Source: Ilex aquifolium (Eukaryota > Streptophyta > Magnoliopsida > Aquifoliales > Aquifoliaceae). Taken from it: DNA of 64,000 bases. Numbering within the stretch: position 1 is the stretch's first letter; each line of letters opens with the position of its first letter. The translations under genes were made by a program, and so were the position numbers. Below are positions 45,434 to 56,353 of the stretch, in pieces. The stretch covers positions 23,402,811 to 23,466,810 of the forward strand of contig OX637403.1 of assembly GCA_951799425.1 (NCBI GenBank), given 5' to 3'. The notes under the pieces are model-generated. The model was not told where the DNA came from. It was given only the letters and a program-made list of their open reading frames with translations, and made no database searches.

Positions 45434-45649
45434 ATGGAGTTAAGTGTAGCAACTTTTAAAGAGAATTTGTGTACTTCATTGTTGGAATTGCATAAACTTG
45501 CCTACACCTCTTTTTGGTTGAGATTTTTAAATTATTATCCTTTGTATTGTTTGATAGATTGGTTAGGAATGGCATTTATACAACAAAAAAATTTTAAAGT
45601 CAAAAAAATCAATGGGCGCAAGCTCATATCCGAATTGAAGCCGGATTGA
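45434..45649 (+). pseudogene. Second copy of the C-terminal ORF region, element IV
   Basis: 71 residues ending ISELKPD, nearly the same as 43044-43259. It is a by-product of the internal duplication, lacks the N-terminal part and would not be a full protein. Confidence 0.7.
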
Positions 45650-47530
45650 CATGAGCCCTTTTTGTTTTGTTTTCATGTACATAGTAGTTAGACTTATTTT
45701 ATTGTTATATTTTTCTTTTCAAAATGTTGTAGTGTAGATGTTAGCATGAAGTTGTTTACCTCTTCCTAATTTGGACTCAATTCATTTTGAGCATCATCGT
45801 AACAAATGTTATTCAATATCATGTGCAAATTTAACTTGGGGGTGTAAACAGATTTTTTTGTGTTTCACTTTAATGTCTATATCAAAAGAAAAAAAAAAGA
45901 AAAAAAAAAAAAAATAGCATCTTATTTCCCATATTACTTTCATTTTTCTCATTGCATGATTCCTTGTGCATTGAGGACAATGCATGGTTCAAGTTGGGGG
46001 GTGAGGTGCCATTTACATTTTCCACCACTTTTTGTATAAAATAATGGGAAATGTGAAAATTTTGAAAATTTTGGAAATTTTTTGGTGAAAAATTATCCAA
46101 TATTGAACTATATTCCCCTATCCTAATGCTTATGGGGTTTGTGGTCTTTATTTTGAACTTTGAATACATGAGCACATCAAAGAAGTTTATCCTATGCCGG
46201 AGTATCACATATGTGTTTTCTTTCGAACTCAACCATAGTGCACCTTGAATGTGTAATTTCGGAAATTTACGGATTGGATCCACATTTTACAGCTTGGCAT
46301 GCATAGTGGAGATGAAATAAGTACCCCGTGTGAGCTTTAGTACCAATCCTTGTTGGAGGGAACTTACATTTACTCAATGAACAATTTTTCAAATTTTAAA
46401 TTGGTTCAATAATCTCATTATGTTTGTTTTGGTTAGGTGCATTTGGGTAGTTGATTGAATTTTTCTTGAAATGCATAATACTCTCACATGCCCATCTAGA
46501 AAGGATCTTTGGTCATCTTTGATTTATTTTGAGCCTTTGCCCTTTTCTTGTAAAAGTTTGTCCCTAGTGCCTTGATTGAGCCTTAATTGTAAATTTGTTT
46601 CCATACCACACATTTGACCAAGCCAGTGCATAATGATAAAAAAATCTACCTCACCTTGGTTGTTCCTAGTGCTGAATATGAGTGATCATAAAAGAGAAGG
46701 AAGTATGGTATGGAAACTCAAACAAAAAGGATGAATGAGATTGAAACTCAAAGAGTTGAATTGAAAAGAATGAAAATCCAAGAAAATGAGAAAAAATGGG
46801 TGAAAAGAAGAAACATTGATCAAAAAGAAATTGAAAAATGTTAAGGAAAAGAAAGAAAAAAAACAAAGAATGTGGTGATGGTGTTTGACTAAAAATCCTA
46901 TGAAAAGGGAGATGTTTTTGAAATAAATGTCACTCATTCGGAACAACCCTCTTTGTTATCCTATACCCTTCGTTTCTTTTACCTCAATATCACCCCAAGG
47001 CCCCATTACAACCCGTGAAAGTCCTAAATGATCTACAGAAGCATGGGAGATGCATACTTTTAAAGAAAAATAGAAGTTGGTTTGTTATCTAATGCCCTAG
47101 CATTCCTTTCATGATATTATGCCAAGGTTGTTTCATTTCCATGCATGAACTTCATTTTTGGATTATATGTGAGCATACTTCTTTTTGTGCACAAAATTCT
47201 ATCTTACATATACACATGGAGAGCATGCCAGGATAACTATAGTGTGATTCATTGTTGAGAGACACCCTTGGTGAGGTTGCATCGAAGCTTAATTTGGATA
47301 GCCAAAGTGAATTTGAATTCCATTGTGTAAATGCTTAAATTACATGTCCATTGCACACACACACGATTTGGAAAATGAATGTTAGGAACATGCTCTAGAA
47401 TAGCATTTAAGGCTATAATGTGATTCATGTGTGATTGGTTCGAGTGTTCGGAGCAAGTTATTTTTGACATCCCAGTGCTAGTTAGAATATGGGCATATGT
47501 TTCAAATGTTGGATACGAGGGAAAGAAGTT

Positions 47531-47630
47531 TGTGGGTACCTTCACTGGAAACCTACACGAGACAAAACTCGTCCATTAGGGATCACCTTGGGGTTTAAAG
47601 GCTTGTTGCATACGCTGAATGCAATAGCGG
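47531..47630 (+). other. Conserved 3' block, element IV copy 2
   Basis: Second copy, the one in normal position relative to hairpin and polypurine tract. Confidence 0.75.
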
Positions 47631-47674
47631 AATTAGAATAGGTTTATTTTTGTTTACCTAATTTTTACATTTAG

Positions 47675-47710
47675 TTTGCTAGGGACTAGCAAAGATTAAG
47701 TTGGGGGGTG
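47675..47710 (+). promoter_or_regulatory. Element IV hairpin and polypurine tract
   Basis: TTTGCTAG-GGA-CTAGCAAA (47675-47693), then GATTAAGTTGGGGGGTG up to the LTR at 47711. Confidence 0.82.
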
Positions 47711-49510
47711 TGATGAGCATGTAATATTGCATATTCAACGACCTCATTACATGTATTTTAACTTAACTTTGCATTTAATTACTTAGAATTAGTCGAATTT
47801 ATGAATAATGTTAAAATTTTGATGTTGCAGGTAATCATAGCGTAAATGATGGATTTCGAAACCCTGCAACTAAGTGTGGATAAGTGGTGAAGAAATGGAA
47901 ACATTACATGAGAATAGGGAAGCTTGAAAGGTGAAGAAATCAAGAAAAATGCATTTGGAAGAAAACCTTCCAGAAGGTTTGCATCGACCTTCCATAAGAA
48001 TTAGTCCACTGGAATTGGTACCTCTGTTTTCCCCATTTTTTACCATGATTCACTTCAAATCTAAAAAAGTGAAAAACATGCAAGATGTATATTTGGATGT
48101 CCTCTATATTGTGTCAAAATTTCAGCTCAATAGGACGGTTGGATCAAAAGTTATGACAATTTTACGAAAACTGGTTCTGAGTTGGCACCTTCTGGAAGAC
48201 CTTCCGGAAGGTTTTGCCCAGAATGCCTAGAAAGCCTACAACTCAAGCTCCACTTGCTCAGAGGTCCCACCATTGATTCTTCCACTTGTCCCTGATATCC
48301 CTTACACACTTACATGCCTCCCTACACCTAGGGGTGGACTTCGGAGACCATTGCATTTATGAGGATGGGAAAGAAGAGGGGAGCCAGAGGGGTTGCTGGG
48401 TAGGCTTCTCCTAGCCTGCCAAGCCAATCAACTCACCTCCCATTGATGGGATGCCTGCACATAGGCTATGGGGAGTCTCATTGATGAAATTTGAAGTCTC
48501 TCTACACCATATATTCAGCATTTTTCACACGAGCTTGGAGGGAGGAGGCTACCTAAGCTTACGAGTAGTTTTAGAGAGAGAAAGTTTGGTTTTTTACATT
48601 TTCTTACCCATTTCACTTGTAGTAAGTTGGAATACTCTTGTAATCTTCATTTCTTGCACTTTAATCTTAGTTATTTCAAGTGTATTTCAAGTTTAGTCAA
48701 GTATTCTTGAATCTACCATGTTTTCATATGAGTTTTCCATTTCAAGCTTTTTAGTTGGGTATGAATGAACTTTCTTTTGTAGTTTAATTTCTTCTTGCAT
48801 TAATACAAGTTTAATCTTCATTTCTTTATCATGTCTCTTTACATTATGCAAGTCTTTCCTTTTATTATGAGTAGCTATATTTTTAGTTGGCTAATCCAAG
48901 GGAGAATTCCTTTTAGGTGTGCTAAATCAACTCTTTTTCATTCCTCCTCCTAGTGTACGATGATTTGGTTTGACTAGGTTGAGTGTGGACATGGTTGTGA
49001 GTTCTTGATACACCGTAGACTTGTCACGAGGTATGCTTGAATCCTCACCTTCATTTTAGTCCCTCGCTTCCTACAAATCAATCAAACATCTAGGCGCCAT
49101 TGGAGGAAGATCTTGAGTTGATTTGACATTCCCATTGGAATGACCTCTTCGGATCAGCCAACACTTGTTTCCATTTCATTTTCATCAAGAACAAAATCAC
49201 CAAAACTCAAACTCAAAAGATTTTACACTTTTCCATTTTTACAAAATCACTTTCACCTCAACTTGACATTTCCTTCCCTAAGGAGACGACCTTAGAATAC
49301 CAATTCCAAGTAAAACACGACACTCGAAAGTCTCTCTGCGCTTGGGGAGCACTTTTGTACACACACACGCGTATTTCATTTCCACTTTTCCATTTACCCC
49401 ATCTCTTGCATCATTTCGAGGGAGAGTGACACTCCTCTATCTGTATAAGTCATACACACGTTGAGGGATGATGCTGGGAGATTAGGGACAACAACGGAAA
49501 CTATCAAGCA
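47711..49510 (+). repeat. Element IV 3' LTR
   Basis: 1800 bp, starts TGATGAGCATGTAATATTGC, ends ACTATCAAGCA. Complete at its 5' end, unlike the other copy. Confidence 0.92.
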
Positions 49511-49788
49511 CTTTTGCACAACATCAGCTTCTTAGCTCACAAGAGGACTTCTTCATCACAAAAGCACATTAGAGCAAGCTCAGTAGCTAAAAAACCCAAA
49601 AAAACAACGGCAGCCCAACACCATCGCAACCACCACTCAGTAGCAAGTCAATAGAACCCATTTGATTATCATACTTCAAGGGGGCTCAATAATTGATTCT
49701 AGGAGGGACCACTGCTTTTGCAACCATAGATTAGGAATGGTTTTTCCAAATCCTTTGTTTAACTGTATCTTCTTCCATATTCAATGCA
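49511..49788. other. No gene seen between element IV and LINE
   Basis: A/C-rich stretch with no ORF of note. It may include the LINE 3' untranslated end, but I see no clear poly-A on the minus strand. Confidence 0.5.
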
Positions 49789-52700
49789 CTATCTCTTTAT
49801 AAATAATAGTTGCATCCTTGTAAGAATTTCTAAAGGTCTTTGATTTCTTTCCATCCATACTTTATAAACAATAGTGTAGAGTACAAATCTGCCAATCAAC
49901 TTCATCAATTTTTTTCCTTTCATGTTCTTCACAAACCACTGGACAAGAATTTTCCAATCTCCATTTGGCCACTGCACACTCATTTCATCTGTAGTGATTT
50001 CCATAGCCTATTAGTCAAAGGGAAGGCAAAGAACAAGTGATTATGGCTCTCTACTTCTCTTCAGCAAAAAACACATTATGTTCTCTGTATGATACCATAT
50101 ACAATAAGTTTGCATTATGTTGATAGTTTTCCTTGCATATCTAGCCACAAAATAAGGCTGAGTCTAGGAATTGCTCTGGAGAACCATACAATCTTTGCCC
50201 AAATTTGTGGTTGCCCCTTCATTCTAAAAGTTTCCCAAGCAGCTTTGGATGTAAATAGATGTTTTGGAATGGGCAGCCATTGAATAGTATCCTCCAAGTC
50301 CAAGTCAGGCTTCCAAATTGGAGGGATCCCTTTTTGCACTTCCAGTAGTGCCTCATAGCAGTAGCAGGTCAAACCCAATCTGAGTAATCAATAATGTTGT
50401 TGACTCTAGCTTCCCTATCCAGCCCTGAGTCACTAATAATTCCTTCTCCTCTACTTTGAAAGATAGGGTCAATAGGATGCCAAGGGTCAAGCCACAAGAA
50501 CTTAGATCTCCCATTTCCAATTTTGTGTCGATTGAGAGGCAAACACTCATCCCTCAAGTTTAGAATCTTCCTCCAACCACATGAAGAGTTTTAGGGTACC
50601 TTGATATTCCAAAAGCTTTTTACTACTAGAAGATAAGTTACCACCCATGAAGCCCAAACAAAGTTCCCATGTGGATTGATTACATTCCACAATTGCTTAG
50701 CAATTGCGGCCCTATTCCATGCTTCCAGTCTTCTAATTCCCAAATCTCCTTCTTTCCTTGGAAGGCATACATTTAATCAGGCCACCTTAGCACCACTATC
50801 TTTGAGCTCACTACCTGACCATAAAAATCTTCTCATTAGCTGTTGAATTAATCAGTTGGAGTCTTTCTGCGTATGACAAGAATTTGCTAGTCCAAGCTCT
50901 AATTTTATCAGTAATTTTTTTAATTAAAGGGTGGCAATCAACCGCTCTCAATCTAACAGGTAATTCCCCTTCACTATACCCTGAACATTGAAGGATATCC
51001 ATTTTGGCAACATCATCAACCCCAAAGAAAAAAACCTAATATTTTTTCGCATTTGGTTTCAATCCAGAAAACTCCTTAAAAATACGGAGTACCTCCTTAA
51101 TGGCTCTAACGGACTCAACTGTCCCCTTTCATATCCAGTACAAATCTAATCTAATCTGATCCCAGGGAATAAATACATTTCTGAATTTCCTATTTTCACA
51201 CAAATTTCGCTCTTTCCTACGTTGCTTTCTGGGGCTCATCTAAGTGATGTGCGCGGTACAAAGGCCTATACATCATCTGCAAAATATAAGTGTGAGATCC
51301 CTTCACATCCAATGGAACTTGAATCTTCTTGAGTAAATAGTTGTCATCTTTAGTCCATGAAAGGCTTCCATGACAATGACAAAAAGATATGGGGATATTG
51401 GGTCCCCCTGCCTAAACCCTTTCTTCCCTTGGAAATAACCATTTAACTCACCATTGATACTAATCGAAAACATTGGAGTGGTTATGCATGCCTCCACCCA
51501 CTGTATTACTTGCTGAGGAAATCCCATTTGGTTCATAATTTCCAATACAAAATTCCATCCAACACTGTCATAGGCCTTCATCAAATCAATCTTCATTGTA
51601 CACCTTCGGCTCCCCTTTCCGAGATGATTGTTCCTAAGGGGCTCTTGTGATAACAAGATATTGTCAGATATCCCCATCCCCTCGATGAAAGTGGTTTGAG
51701 ACTTATCAATAAGCTGAGTAGAGCAAGTTGTATTCTATTTGTAATGATTTTTTATATACCCTTATAAAGTGTATTACAACAAGAAATTGGCCTATAATCA
51801 CCAAGAGTAGTTGGGTTTGGAACTTGTTGGTATAAGGGCAATAATAGTAGAGTTTAGTTCTCTTAGCATTCTTCTACTCCTAAATAAAGACGTGATGGCA
51901 TCAGTGGCATTTTCCCCAACTATATGCCAAGTTTTTTTGAAAAAGGTGGTTGTGTATCCATTAGTGACATTCTTCTACTCCTCTGGAATCTTGTTTTGAA
52001 CACAATGTCCAATCCAATGCATTTGGATAGCAGGATAGGAAGGAGGTGTTCCAAGAGTATTTTTTAAATATTGGACAATTTATGTCTTTACTTCTTCAAT
52101 ATTTGAGATTTGAACTCCATTCACCTTTTCCATTGTTGTGATTCTTCTCAAGACTCTTTGTCTTTTAATAGTTTTGTAAAAGAAACTTGTATTTTGATCC
52201 CCCAAATTTAGCCATTGTACATGAGATTTTTGTTTAGCAAAAATCTCCTTAGCTTCCCTTAGTGCCACATAGTTCTGTAGTTTCTCCTTTTCAACTTCCC
52301 CTAGTCCTTGTTCTTGGGTTTTTTATCAAAACTTCTTTGGATCCCATTTAGTAGTTGTTTAGCTTCAATCACTCTTGATGGAATTTCTCTGCACTTCTTA
52401 TTGAATTCCTTTAACTCAACTTTTAAATCTTTGAGTTTCTTGCAAATCTAGTACATTGGATAACCCCTATGCTGATTGTAAACCCCGTGAAAATTTGAAC
52501 TTTTCCGAAAAATGGCAAAATGGTAAATTGCCACTATAAGGCGTATTTAAAATACGTATTTCTCAAGAGCTCGGGTGACGAAACGGACTTTTCCGTTGGA
52601 TTCGTATCGTGAAATCTAGTCACCCGGACTAATTTCGTCAAATTCTGAGATAGTCGAATTTTGCACGTTTTACGAGACAACCAGGTGTCGAATGACCTTA

Positions 52701-55423
52701 TAAAGGTCCCCAAAAAAGGAAAATATAAATTTTCCTTATAATTGAATTAAAGTTCAAATAAAATTAATTTGAACTTAAACCGAGATGAATTTAATCGTTT
52801 CGGGACGAAAACGAACCCGGACAAGTGGGGGGGCGTGTGGCACGATGTGAGCCAAGTCTCGAAAATTATAAATAGGATTAAAAATCAGATATTTTGCACA
52901 AAAATCTCTGATTTTCAGCTGGTCTTCAACGTTGGAGAGAAAGAGGGAGAGAAAGAGAGAAAACAAAACCTTCTTCGCTTCACGGAGTTCCGTCGGTCGG
53001 AATCCGTCGAGCCAAGAACTAAAGTCGATCCTCTCGACGAGGGCTACGTTTACGTACCAAGAACGAAGATTTTCACCGAAGATCCAAATGAGGAGATTTG
53101 AGAAAATCAATATTTTTGGGCTTGGTGCGTATTCTTGATGGCTCTACTCTTCGATTTACGCTACAAGAGGTAGGGTTCCCTCCTACTCGGGTTCATTTCT
53201 ATCCTAGAATGTCCATAAGGGGTGGTTAGGTGTAGGTGGTTATACATCACATTGCCTATTGTTATGAAATGAGAAAATGAGTATAGAAATGGCTTAGGCT
53301 AACTTCTAGCTTGATTATGGTCTATGAAAGTTACTTGTGCAATTTCTTGTAACTTGGTGAAGTTTGGGCATGAAATGTGTTTAACATGATTATTGCCTTG
53401 AAGATGTTTGATAAAATGCCTTGAGTGGTTGAAAATGTTGTTTTGATGAAATTGAGATAATATGCTTGTTATTGTTGTCGATATATGTCATGTGATATAT
53501 TGACGGCATGTTGAAATTTGGTGATTGTATGCATGTGATATAATTGCCATGGGATTTGTGAAATGTGGAAATGGCTCATTGGGCATGCATAGCATCTTGA
53601 GCATGATATGGCATCACATTCATGAGCATTAGTCATGAGTGTGGGTGTGGGTGTGTGGGTGCATGGTTGATCACCTCATTTGGTGGTTGGTATGTGGTCT
53701 CGGTAAGGTTGGATCGAAGATCCAACTGAGTCGCATGTTTGCATGGAAAACTTGTGTCGGGTATAGCAAGAAGGGCTAGACACTCCCTCGGGTGCGAATC
53801 TCAGTTACTTGGTTCATACACTCCCCTGTGGTGAAATTCCGGAAAAGTGTAAATGGCGTGCGGGGCCGGCGGTGCGAATCCGAGAATCCGATACCCAAAA
53901 AGACACATGGTTTTGATTTATAAAGTACTCATTCAATTAGTGTTATCCAAGGATGATTTGGTTTTGTAAATGCATAGTTTTGTTAAAACGATCATTGGAT
54001 GGATTTTCGTAAAAGAATGCTTTCAAATCACAAGTGCATTGCATTGTGTTGTGGGAGTCGGTGAAGACTCGGGTTGAGTCACATGGGTGAGTTCATCTCA
54101 TTTCATGGCATGACTTAAGAAATTCCAACATTGAATGCATATTCTTGCTTGGAATGTTATGGATTGTTGATTGTTGCATGTGTACACTCCATATGCATCT
54201 AGGTGGGGAGTAGCCTCTATAGGGGATACTCTATTGAGCATGGCTCACCCTATACGGGAAAACAATTCAGGTGCGGGTTTTACGCCGACAGACGGCACTC
54301 ACTCGGGCGCTTGAGGAGGAAGAAAGCCGGAGTGTGGCTTTACTTGAAGTTTTTGTAAAGACATTTATGAAAACTTAGTTTGGCATGTAAATCTATGTTA
54401 ATACTTGTAATAGAACTTGTATTAATCATGTTTTAATATATAAATACATGTTGTATAAGTTTGGGGTGGATTTAGTAAGGTTGGATTGGATTGGAGTTGG
54501 AAAACAAGTGAAATGGGCAAAGGTGGACAGAGCGTACTAGTACGCGTACTGGTACGGGGCTGTCCAGAAGGCGGGGCGTACCGGTACGGCCAGGACCAGT
54601 GAACTCACCGTACTGGTACACTTTCCAAAAATCAAAATTTTTATATTCTTTTGCCAAGTCTTTGGGCTATGTTTTCCTTCCTTCCAATGTTATAAATGGA
54701 CAATAATAATATACCAATGGTGGTGTATTGGACCTAGAATGAGTCAACCAACCGAAATTAATTAGACTTTTATTTTATTTTTTTATAAATCCCGGTAAAG
54801 GGAATGTGGTGCCGTGGTGTCGGGTTAACCGGCATTCACGGGTATTCCGCGGGTTGATGGGTTGATCAATGGACCCCTGGATCTTGGGGCGTCACACTGA
54901 TGCAGCCAGACTCTTGAAACAATAGGAAGAAAATTCTAGTTCTTTGTCCAAAAATCAAAAAATTTAAAAGGTTTCCTACATTTGAGTAAGTTTGTACCCA
55001 TTCTTGCTAAAGCAAGAGAATGATCAGACATACGTGGTGTACGAAATTCTACCTCAAATAATGGGAACTCGTTGCTCAAGGTTTCATTTATCAATACCCT
55101 ATCGAGGTTTCTTGCAATGATTCCTCCCTCATATCTCCTGTTACACCATGTAAGTTGGATTCCAGAGTACTTTAGATTATCAACCTCAATCTTGAATATG
55201 AGGAGCCTCTACCATGCCAACAAGAGCTTTTCCTGGAAAGCAGCCAATGTAGCACCATTAGATTAGCAGAAACATCTTCTACAACAAGCAGAAAACAGTT
55301 CTTGCTTAAATGAATTCTAATTCTAGGCATTAATGATGACACCAATGTTTCATCAGACCAAATATTGCATATCCGGCAGTTGAAGAATAAACCATGTGAA
55401 AATACGGATGAATAAGGAAACAT
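49789..55423 (-). mobile_element. Degenerate L1-type LINE, right copy
   Basis: Reading on the minus strand: endonuclease parts (55423-54902), the linker (52471-51967, KSHVQWLNLGDQNTSFFYK), RT (51677-51303: MKIDLMKAYDSVGW, FRQGDPISPYLF), further RT/connection (51002-50811), and the zinc-binding RT-associated region (50378-50115: AWETFRMKG, IWAKIVWFSRAIPRLSLILW). The C-terminal tail is KVWMERNQRPLE (50004-49789). The solo LTR 52477-54896 interrupts it. It has many stops and shifts and is not functional. Confidence 0.88.
52477..54896. mobile_element. Solo LTR (2420 bp) inside the LINE
   Basis: Ends TGTAAACCCCGTG and GGGGCGTCACA, TSD CTGAT at 52472-52476 and 54897-54901. No internal region, so LTR-LTR recombination probably removed it. 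Near 54530-54620 it holds GTACCGGTAC and AGTACGCGTACT palindromes. The left ORC1/LINE copy lacks it. A chromovirus origin is likely from length and ends but unproven. The open frames inside (for example 52769-53101) look like chance. Confidence 0.85.
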
Positions 55424-56353
55424 ACATGCAAGAAGACAGCTTACTTCCAGATTAAAATTACAATCATTGTTGAAACTTTATGAAAATATTACATCTCTGC
55501 AGATTGACTGTTACAAGGAAATATATAGCACATTGTAGGTGGCTAGTCATATTCCTTTTTAACCTATCCTCCCATTAATTTCCATAAATATTTGTCTCAG
55601 GTAGCAACATCATCTATTAGGTTGCCAATTGGCAGATTCTCATGTAATTATCAGCATAACAGGTCCTCCATAGACCAATACAGTATTGAGGTGGTAGTTC
55701 TATAATCTCATTGCGTCGGTGGCTAGATACTTGGGTAATAATATGATGCCCCCCAGTTAACAAACCAGAGGAGTTAAAATAAATTGCAGAGAACAACAAT
55801 ATTGACACGCAATGGGCGTACAAAGCTATTTTCTCATAACATGCTCAATGTGATAAACCATATTTAAAACATTTTCGGGCGAAGAAGTTCTATAAGATAT
55901 CTTGTTCCGGGGAAAGTGCAATGAAAGAACCCGTAGTATAAATTAAATCCATGTATCTAAGAAATGGTGAATTCTAGATCTCTCTATTTTGAAGTTTTGG
56001 GAAATGAATTAAAGTCATTCTACTGAATCATCCTAGAAAGTCTTGCGCTGATTTATCCCAAGTGGATCCATTTCTACTATGCCAGTAGTATTGTAGAAGT
56101 GTCGAAGGCATCCACCAATACAGATTTGCTGGTTGTTACACCGTGTGACCTAGAGCTCATTTCTATGTATCTAGACTGCTACTGCACCATACATATTTGA
56201 CTTGTTGATAATGTCTTGCACAGTGTCGGGGGGTCTTCAGATATAACTGGTAATTGTCATGAAGGTAAGTCCAACCTTCTGACTCTAGAGTGATCTGTCC
56301 ATTATCCTTTCTTATTGTACCGTGGAATACAGAGGTAGTCAAAGTATCTCTAC
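55424..56353. other. Non-coding stretch between LINE and ORC1 exon
   Basis: 55440-55748 matches 2701-3011. From there to 56353 I find no ORC1 exon and no other domain. The first 64 bases of the window match about 56288-56353, so this intron-like sequence existed before the duplication. The 3' exons of ORC1, including the winged-helix part, are not here. Confidence 0.6.

Larger units (their letters stand above)
42848..47643 (+). repeat. Tandem duplication of about 2.39 kb inside element IV
   Basis: Copy 1 is 42848-45236, copy 2 is 45237 to about 47643. Each runs from the middle of the Gag-like ORF (AACATCTTGAGCAT) through the 3' untranslated part to just past the conserved block. The hairpin and polypurine tract are present once, after copy 2. 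The copies differ at many sites, so the event is not recent. Confidence 0.9.
39903..49510 (+). mobile_element. Element IV: LTR element without pol, with internal duplication
   Basis: LTRs 39903-41670 (lacking its first seven bases) and 47711-49510. Degenerate tRNA-Asp-type primer site 41675-41692, polypurine tract 47694-47710. The interior carries remnants of the same ORF as element V, a hAT-like insertion and a 2.4-kb tandem duplication. There is no RT or integrase. The left boundary is joined to element III, so no TSD can be checked; the right flank is CTTTT. Confidence 0.88.

Noticed and set aside
52769..53110. Overlapping frames of about 110 codons on both strands in the solo LTR
   Set aside because: No domain, inside an LTR with clear ends, and open on both strands, which is typical of chance.
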